Shown: positions 57,371-64,000 of the stretch, in pieces
How positions within the stretch are numbered: position 1 is the stretch's first letter
How the letters are laid out: each line of letters begins with the position of its first letter
NCBI RefSeq assembly: GCF_001625215.2
Contig: NC_030383.2
Span: 61,742,949-61,806,948, forward strand
Direction: 5' to 3'
Length of the DNA stretch: 64,000 bases
DNA from: Daucus carota subsp. sativus
Lineage: Eukaryota > Streptophyta > Magnoliopsida > Apiales > Apiaceae
The notes under the pieces: model-generated
Database searches by the model: none
What the model was told of the DNA's origin: nothing
Seen by the model: the letters and a program-made list of their open reading frames with translations, nothing else
Made by a program: the position numbers and the translations under genes

Positions 57371-58157
57371 TGTGGTACTCTGGAAACGTCTCTCAACTGC
57401 TTCTTGGATAGGGTAGAATTTGAAAGGGTTTCTTTAAGAATAAAATACGATTTTGGAGGGAAATGAATAGCACTAATTTTGGTCTTTTCTTTTCTTTGTA
57501 GATTTATGATTTGCACATTTTTTTTCTTCACTGTTTGATTTGTTATTGCACATTTTTTCTTCACCGTTTGATTTAGTAAAAAGAGTCAAGATAATGAGAC
57601 TATTTGACAAATAATTATTTACAAAAATAAAAACTTATTTTCAGATAAAAATATATGTAATATTGTATCTTTTTTAAAAATAAAAAGTAAGAAAGTGTTT
57701 TATATCCGTTATATTTATTTTTTTTAAAAAAATTAACTACATATCCACTTACCGATATCCACTTACCGAAAATGAGCTTTTATCTGAAAAATAAGGTAAG
57801 TCAAACGTTCCGAATGCAATATCTCGATACCATTGCTTAGGGCAACGTAAACAAGCATCTTGAGATGATGATTAACAAATCTAAGGAATATGAGACCCGC
57901 CTGTATTTACATGCACTCACAAATTAAAAACACATACGTGTGTCATGTTATTTGTATAAAGTTTTGAGACACCTGAAAAGTACTTTACATGTAAAAAAAA
58001 AAGCTACAATACATTTAGATCATGGAGGTCTCTGTTCACACAGGCGGCCTATTCCTTGCCCTCCCGAGATGGTATTCAGATATATATCAACTATCCACCA
58101 AGCATCGTCGGGCTCATCAGCAGGGCTCGCGGATCTTGTGTTTTTATATATCAACAC
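57371..58157. other. Spacer between RanGAP and the DAR GTPase
   Basis: Upstream of RanGAP and 3' of the GTPase. AT-rich; no gene or element recognised. Confidence 0.45.
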
Positions 58158-58258
58158 TGTCTGGCATTCTACTATATCAGATTGACCCCGTCGTGTTATA
58201 TTGGAGGCCCCGTTCTACTATATCAAAATGACCCCCGTCGTGTTATTTTGGAGGCCTC
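58158..58258. repeat. Tandem duplication of about 47 bp over the DAR GTPase stop codon
   Basis: TTCTACTATATCAGATTGAC, CCCGTCGTGTTATATTGGAG, GCCCCG is followed by TTCTACTATATCAAAATGAC, CCCCGTCGTGTTATTTTGGA, GGCCTC. The right copy contains the last codons and stop (TTA at 58243-58245, minus strand). Confidence 0.9.
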
Positions 58259-61200
58259 TCGAGGGCATGCCAACCAAATTTTCCTTTTCTGAAGTCTGCC
58301 AAGATACGAAATGCTGCTTGATTACCGTCTCCATTGAACAAGTGATTTGCAAGTTTTTGTACGAATCTGTGAAATATGGGTAGGTAAGGTTAATTATTAG
58401 GATCAATAAAAGATACTCCCTCTAAATTAAAGATTTTATAATAGGTTCTAATATCTTTTCTGATTCCCTGATATGGCAAGGCGTTTAGAATGTGTAACTG
58501 TTAGGACCAAGGAAAATGAGAATCGGAGAACAGAAAGAAGATCAGAGCTTCACAATCCAAACTCACGTTTTACCACAAGTGGAATCTGCATCAAGTTTAT
58601 AACGTTGGCACAGAACTGCATTTCCTGGAAAAAAAGCCACAAAATTATGAGCAGAGACGTGGGGAAATAGTTCCTGCTAGACAGATGTAAGTAAGATTTA
58701 TACTGAATCCTAAAAATAGTACTCAGACGACCTACATGAGAACAGAAGAAGAAAAGCAACAAGAAATGTACACTGATAAAAAACTAATTAATGGTTCACA
58801 TGTATCTTTTATTTAATAGAAAAAACTAAACAACACTTATTGGAGGAGTATGGCATATTCTTCCATTAACAACTGATAATTTTTCAATGTACAGGTAAGT
58901 TGATCTACTAGTAACTATATTAAGATGATAATACAGAAAGGAAGGATACACACCAACTGATGGAAACTTTGTAAGCATCTGGACAAGAATGGCTGCAACA
59001 TCAGCAAAATCATAGGATCTATCCCCAATGTCATCACACATTGCAAGCTTAATGGCAGCAGACTGATCACTAATTCTCATTGGGATTATTCCAGGGGAAT
59101 CTAACAACTCCAGGTCAGTCCCAAAACGAACCCATCTTTTGAAAAGCAATATAGACGAAAATGTTTTAAATTAGCACTCACACACTGCCCAGTGTAAGAT
59201 ATGAGAAAAATAAAATAAAAATTAAAAAATTCACATGTAGTAGTCTCAGTTTCAGGTGAATCTGAAGCTTAAAAGACTGTGAGCATGCATTCATCATTGA
59301 TAGATTAATCATGAAACGTAAATGGTATTACATACTTCAGTACTCTGGTAACACCAGGTCTTGGAGCAGCTAGACACATGCGCCGCTTCAGCAAACGGTT
59401 GATCAAAGATGATTTGCCAACATTTGGATATCCTACTATTCCAGCTCGAACCTGGAAAACAGTAAAGAACATCCTAATAAAGCAAGTCCAAATGTCAAGT
59501 TGTCAGGTGGAGAAGTAGGATTCATTGAAAGTACAAACTTGAGTATACTTCATTGTACATACTTGATTTACAATAAATAAATAATATATGTACCTCTATA
59601 TATGTGTGTGTGTGTTTGTGTGTGTGTATAATGAAGAGGTTGCATATAAGTTTAAGCATCTCTCTCTTTAAGGAAAAGGGGAGTAGCCACTATATCCCGC
59701 TCATAGAGCAAGGTCTAAATGTAGGCAACTTACATCTACCCAAGAGAGTAGAGAGGCTTACAGGGCAAGGTGATGACCCTTGTAAATTTTTTAACCAAAC
59801 ACAACACACCTAATTGAAGCATTAACTTTGGAGCATCTTATACATAGAATAAACAGAAATTAATGTTCTAAAGACCATCTGGACCCCCCACCCACCAAGT
59901 TGAGCTTTGGTGCTAGCCATGGTAGCAAGTCAGACAACGGAAGGGATCAAAGAGACTAGCAGCCATAGCCTATAGACTGCCCGAGGAGAATTCCAGGGTT
60001 ATGACCTAGGCAAATTTGGATTTTTCTTTCCTTTAGCGACTTTCAGCTTACATATACCAAAATATTAGAACACAGATCTCTACATAAATAAGTGCCTACT
60101 CATACTCACTAGTAGCTTGACAACTTATTTCACTGCTCAATGACGGATTTCTTGCTTAGTGGGATGTTTAACATGAACACCATATGTAGAAAGAAAATAA
60201 TTGATATGATGTTAGTGAAGCATGATGAAATGTCCACACAATCTGCAAACTAGAGTAACATACCGGACGGGGAAGTAGCCCTTTTGCTCTGCGCTTTATA
60301 TTTACTCCAGCAGCTAGGGTCTTTGCTAACCTCCCCATCTTCAAGGCTCCCTGCACTTTCAACATGACATGACTTTTAAAACCCATATTTTAATGAGATA
60401 CCCAGAAAGCAAAACCAAAAGAAGTATCGTGACATACCATTCCAAGCTTTCCATTGGCGAAGACAACCTTAGTTCCCTGGTTGGCATAATAAGATGCCCA
60501 GGCATTACGGTCGGCAGCAGATATCATGTCTTCTCTGTTTAAAACTAAGATTCTTTTTCGGTTACCAAGCCACGAATCCATCTGCTCACATAAGTTCCAT
60601 AGAAGAAACGTATACATTTAGGAATACAGGTTTTAGTTACCGGCTCAAAATGGCCTCAATTTTACATTAACAGATATACATTGATATAGCACCAAGCTTT
60701 TCACATTATATATTATGTAGTACCGAGAGTAAATTTACACACATGGGTTTTTAACAGGAAAATGCATAATTTTAAGAAAAATGCATGATTGCAAAAAACT
60801 TTTCGTAATTTGCAACAGATTTTCATATCTTTTCAAGATTTTTCTCTTGAATCCGGACATATTAGAATTTAGATATGTTTGATTTGGCTCAGTGTAACTT
60901 CGTTTATTTGTTTTTTGCTAGATGGACATATTAGATATTTAGCAGCTCACAATGTCAGACGTGAGTTTTGAGAGTGTTTGTAACATAGTTACAAAGTCTG
61001 GTTTACATAGAGGCCCCTGGCGGGGTCCTAATACTCACGATCGAATATGGAGATTTGCCTTATTGCCCCTTAGGGGGCTTAGAATATATTAAAATAAGGC
61101 AAGTGTTAAATTACTATATCTCATATGCGGCTTTCCCACACCAAAAGGTTCCAAGGAGTTGGAGTGTTGGACATCTAATGGCCACTTTTTGCTTGTGCTC

Positions 61201-63187
61201 GGGTATGGTTATAATGATATGGAGATGCATATTCAATTGATATTCTTCAATGTTGTGAAGTATATGTTGTATCCAGTTCATGTGTATAATTAAACAAGTA
61301 AAGATTGCTGGGAAAAGATGAAGGATAAACCAAGTACATTATATTACTGGATATCCGCAAGCAATAGTAAGTAAATTATAACATGCAGATAATGACAAAT
61401 AAAATAGAAATTAAAGGGCAGAAGTAATTCACCTGAGGATGACTAGTGGACATTGGAATTCTTGCATCTCGCACCTCTATCACAACATCCATCAATTTTA
61501 GCTGTTCTTTTAGTTCTTTTTCAGTTTTTGCAATATGACCAGGATACCACTACTCAATTAGCAGCAGGGTAAGTGTACAGAAACCAGAATAAGTAACTCA
61601 AAGATGCAGTATAAGATGCTCTCTTAAACATATGGACTCCATCTTACCTGAACAGGCCGCAATGCTTTTGTCCAATGATAGAGTTCATTATCAAGATCGA
61701 CCCAGTCAAATTCGTCTTCATGATTGTTAAATGTGTCACTAAAATGCAAATTACTGTTTCCATACCAACCTGGAGTATTCCCACCAACAATCTGAAATGG
61801 TGCAAACTCAAATTATATCCTTGTTTCCACCAATTTCATGATAAATTTCCTATGATAATATATATTTATATACACTGATAGAAGCACGGAATATGGAATC
61901 CACACGTTAATTTCTGTTAGACAATTAGAAATGGTAATGAACGATGAATTACAAATTCACGACATCACAGTCATAAGTTAAGTGCAAAAGAAAAAGCTAT
62001 TTATGGCTTATCGAAAGTGGCTGCGTCCTTACAAACTGACATAGTGACATTTGTGCTTGGACCTGAAAAAACTAGGATATAGAAACAAAACAAATTCATG
62101 CTATAGCATCTCCTTGTGACTTTTGACACTGCTCAACCATATAATATGAGTATTGAGAGATTTAGAGCATGTATTATAATAATCATGTGACAGATACAGA
62201 GATGCCAAACTTGTGGTTGTATATAGTCTTACAGTTCTGGCATTTCGACTTGCATTGAACGCTCTTATTGCATTATTGGGGTAGTTGCACTGGCTTTACT
62301 AGGAACAATCAAACACAAAATGAATTGTTCCACTTTATAAAGGAAATTTTCAAGTAATACGAGGACATTATACATTATTTTCACTCATAACATACTAGTA
62401 CACAGCAGCCTGATTTAAAAATTAAAGCAGTCTACTTGCATGATAACTAAATGCTTAAAAGAACTTAACAATTGACATAGCTCATATCGACAATTAACTC
62501 CACTGAGGCATCATCGAACCATCTTCCACTCTGACGAACCATAACAATGAACTTAAAAAACTCCAGATAGTTAAAACCCAAACCTCTCAAAATCTACTGC
62601 TTCAAACTAATTTCTAAAGATTTCAAAAGACGATTTCTTTGTAAGGACTCCAAAAATTTCACCCCTTAGATTTTACAAGCTTCATTTCATCATCTAATTA
62701 GTCAGCAAAAAAACAGAACTTTACAATTAAATAGTAATCACATAAAAGGACAACAACAAAATGAACAAAACAAGGACATTCTGAAAAACCCATCAATAAA
62801 TTAAGCTAATTTCCACATTGCATAAAGTGAACAACCAAATTGCAAGACTTTAATCAAATGTGATGGGGATAGAGAGAGATAGAGGGAGAGAGGGGGAGAG
62901 ATGGGGGAGGGAGATAGAGGGAGAGAGGGAGAGAGAGAGAGAGAGATAGTGGGAGAGAGAGAAAGAGAGAGGGAGAGAGAGGAGGAGAGGGAGAGGAGAG
63001 GGAGGGAGGGAGAGAGGGGGGGAGAGATTACCTGAATAGTGGAGGTGGGGTGGGTTGGAGAAGCAGCGCAAACAGTAGACAAAGGTCTGGTTCTTGGGTG
63101 AGGCCCACTAATAAGTGATGGTGCTGCAGAGTTCTTCTTGAGACAACAAAGCCCAGATGATATCTGAACAAGAAGATGAGCTCCCAT
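58243..63187 (-). CDS. DGP3: DAR GTPase 3-like, chloroplastic (circularly permuted YlqF/RbgA type)
   Basis: Nine exons on the minus strand: 63032-63187, 61648-61791, 61433-61549, 60438-60581, 60264-60350, 59336-59451, 58954-59135, 58567-58624, 58243-58366. They sum to 1128 bases (375 residues) and every junction keeps frame. Residues 1-55 are Ser/Pro-rich without acids, a likely plastid transit peptide. The GTPase motifs are permuted: D128-A129-R130 in [13 protein letters not shown]4 as NRED at 154-157, G1 GYPNVGKSS at 223-231, G3 DSPGI from 267. The tail [20 protein letters not shown] is typical of the family. Bacterial RbgA/YlqF helps mature the large ribosomal subunit, so a role in plastid 50S assembly is likely. 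The ATG at 63187 lies about 55 bases after a TATA box and begins [15 protein letters not shown]; an upstream in-frame ATG at 63211 is less likely. Confidence 0.94.
59598..59630. repeat. (GT)n microsatellite in a DAR GTPase intron
   Basis: TATATATGTGTGTGTGTGTT followed by TGTGTGTGTGTATA. Confidence 0.9.
62866..63028 (-). repeat. CT-rich (GA-rich on plus) tract right behind the exon 1 donor of the DAR GTPase
   Basis: About 160 bases of almost pure purine on the plus strand (GAGAGA, GGGAGA units with scattered T). In the gene's sense it is CTCTCT/CTCCCT starting at the donor CTATTCAG/GTAATCTCTCC. The Ser/Leu/Pro frames at 62801-63071 are translations of it. Confidence 0.95.
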
Positions 63188-63240
63188 TGCTATAATTTTA
63201 CTATCTAACAATTCTCAACACCGCTTAATCCATGTTTGCC

Positions 63241-63248
63241 TTTATATA
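63241..63248 (-). promoter_or_regulatory. TATA box of the DAR GTPase gene
   Basis: Minus-strand CATATATAAAGGC, about 55 bases before the ATG, suggesting transcription starts near 63215. Confidence 0.6.
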
Positions 63249-63250
63249 TG

Positions 63251-64000
63251 TGTTCTCACGTCAAACACCATATACAAGAGACCGAGTTCAGTTTTTTCCC
63301 CAGAAAAGATAAGACGGTTCACAGAGGAAAGAAAATAAAAATGGAGAAGCAATTAATTAAAAAAAAAGTTATTTTTCCAAAATATTTAAGTGGCTGTTTG
63401 GCTTAGACAACTTCTAGCTCCAACAAGAAACCAGTTTCCACTAATCTTGACTTGTTTGGGTAAAAAGTAAGAAGCATTTGTGCTGAGAATCTAATTTTTA
63501 TTTCAGTACTTATACTTTGTTCCATTGTTCCAAATAATAATCACTTGTAAATTTTAATTTAATTCTCACTTCTATTTCACTTTTTTACTTTAAGTAAAAA
63601 TATCTTTTGTTAAATTTGTCCAAAAGGCCCCTAAATTATAAAAAATATTTTTGAAAATATTGATTTAAAAACATTAAAAAGACTATTTACGACTATTGTA
63701 ACTATATTTGCAAACGATCAACCAAAATCAACCACAAATTTCAAACATATTTACAATCATTCAATCACAAGTGCAATTTTACATACTATGTTACACAACA
63801 AGTTTGCTTCCACGCCTAAAGTAAAAATAAATTAAATATACATACAATATACACACATCTAAAATGTCTGACTTGCTCGTATCAAGCAATTACTAAAATC
63901 CCATTTGCAAAACCCTAGATTACTCTTGACAAAATCCCAAATTATCAGAACCCAACCTTATAAATTCCTCATTTATCAAACCTTAGAGATTCTTTTATCT
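63251..64000. other. Upstream intergenic stretch
   Basis: AT-rich. 63391-63640 may hold a decayed terminal-repeat element (GTGGCTGTTTGGCTTAGAC at left, GTCCAAAAGGCCCC at right), but the ends do not pair well. No gene. Confidence 0.4.

Noticed and set aside
62801-63211. 136-codon minus-strand frame with Ser/Leu/Pro repeats
   Set aside because: Only its first part is exon 1 of the DAR GTPase; the rest is intron consisting of the purine/pyrimidine tract.

Overview
This is eudicot plant nuclear DNA. Genes are split by short AT-rich introns with GT/AG borders, some promoters carry plant Site II (TGGGCY) motifs, and three products act in plastids (SCY2, OEP7, a DAR-type GTPase). The first gene resembles carrot EDGP closely, so I infer an asterid, possibly Apiaceae. 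Reading frames, exon borders and repeats were read by eye; family names come from remembered homologues, not a search.

Layout. 109-1347 (+) EDGP-like intronless gene; 1505-2068 hAT-type MITE; 2225-5306 (-) a Helitron carrying pieces of at least two host genes; 6211-8168 (-) nucleolar RRM protein of the NIFK type with one apparent frameshift; 9785-11143 several MITEs; 11808-14516 (+) snRNP Sm-D1; 14881-15267 MITE; 16250-16456 (+) OEP7-like; 17655-24794 (-) SCY2, 13 exons; 25868-27295 (-) small uncharacterised gene; 28749-28890 stray copy of a PPR 3' end; 29263-31765 (-) mitochondrial-type PPR gene; 32154-32818 Helitron-like element; 32819-36971 mostly gene-empty; 36972-37955 (-) FAF-domain protein; 41536-42510 Stowaway element holding a Harbinger-type MITE; 42837-46804 young Ty1-copia element; 48675-50869 (+) coiled-coil gene; 51216-53315 (-) coiled-coil gene; 54384-55988 (-) RanGAP with WPP domain; 58243-63187 (-) chloroplast DAR GTPase; 63251-64000 nothing recognised.

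The genes form no pathway or operon. They are independent housekeeping genes (splicing, ribosome assembly, plastid protein import or insertion, nuclear transport, organelle RNA and ribosome work) with transposon-rich spacers. The most unusual object is the 3.1 kb Helitron. Its ends are exact, because joining the flanks restores a repeat unit. It carries degraded exons of an Era-like GTPase and of a synaptotagmin, both in the Helitron's own orientation, plus an unidentified GC-rich island. Other points of interest are a frameshift in the NIFK-like gene, tandem repeats lying on splice sites or a stop codon, a long hairpin in a PPR intron, and CT tracts right behind two splice donors.
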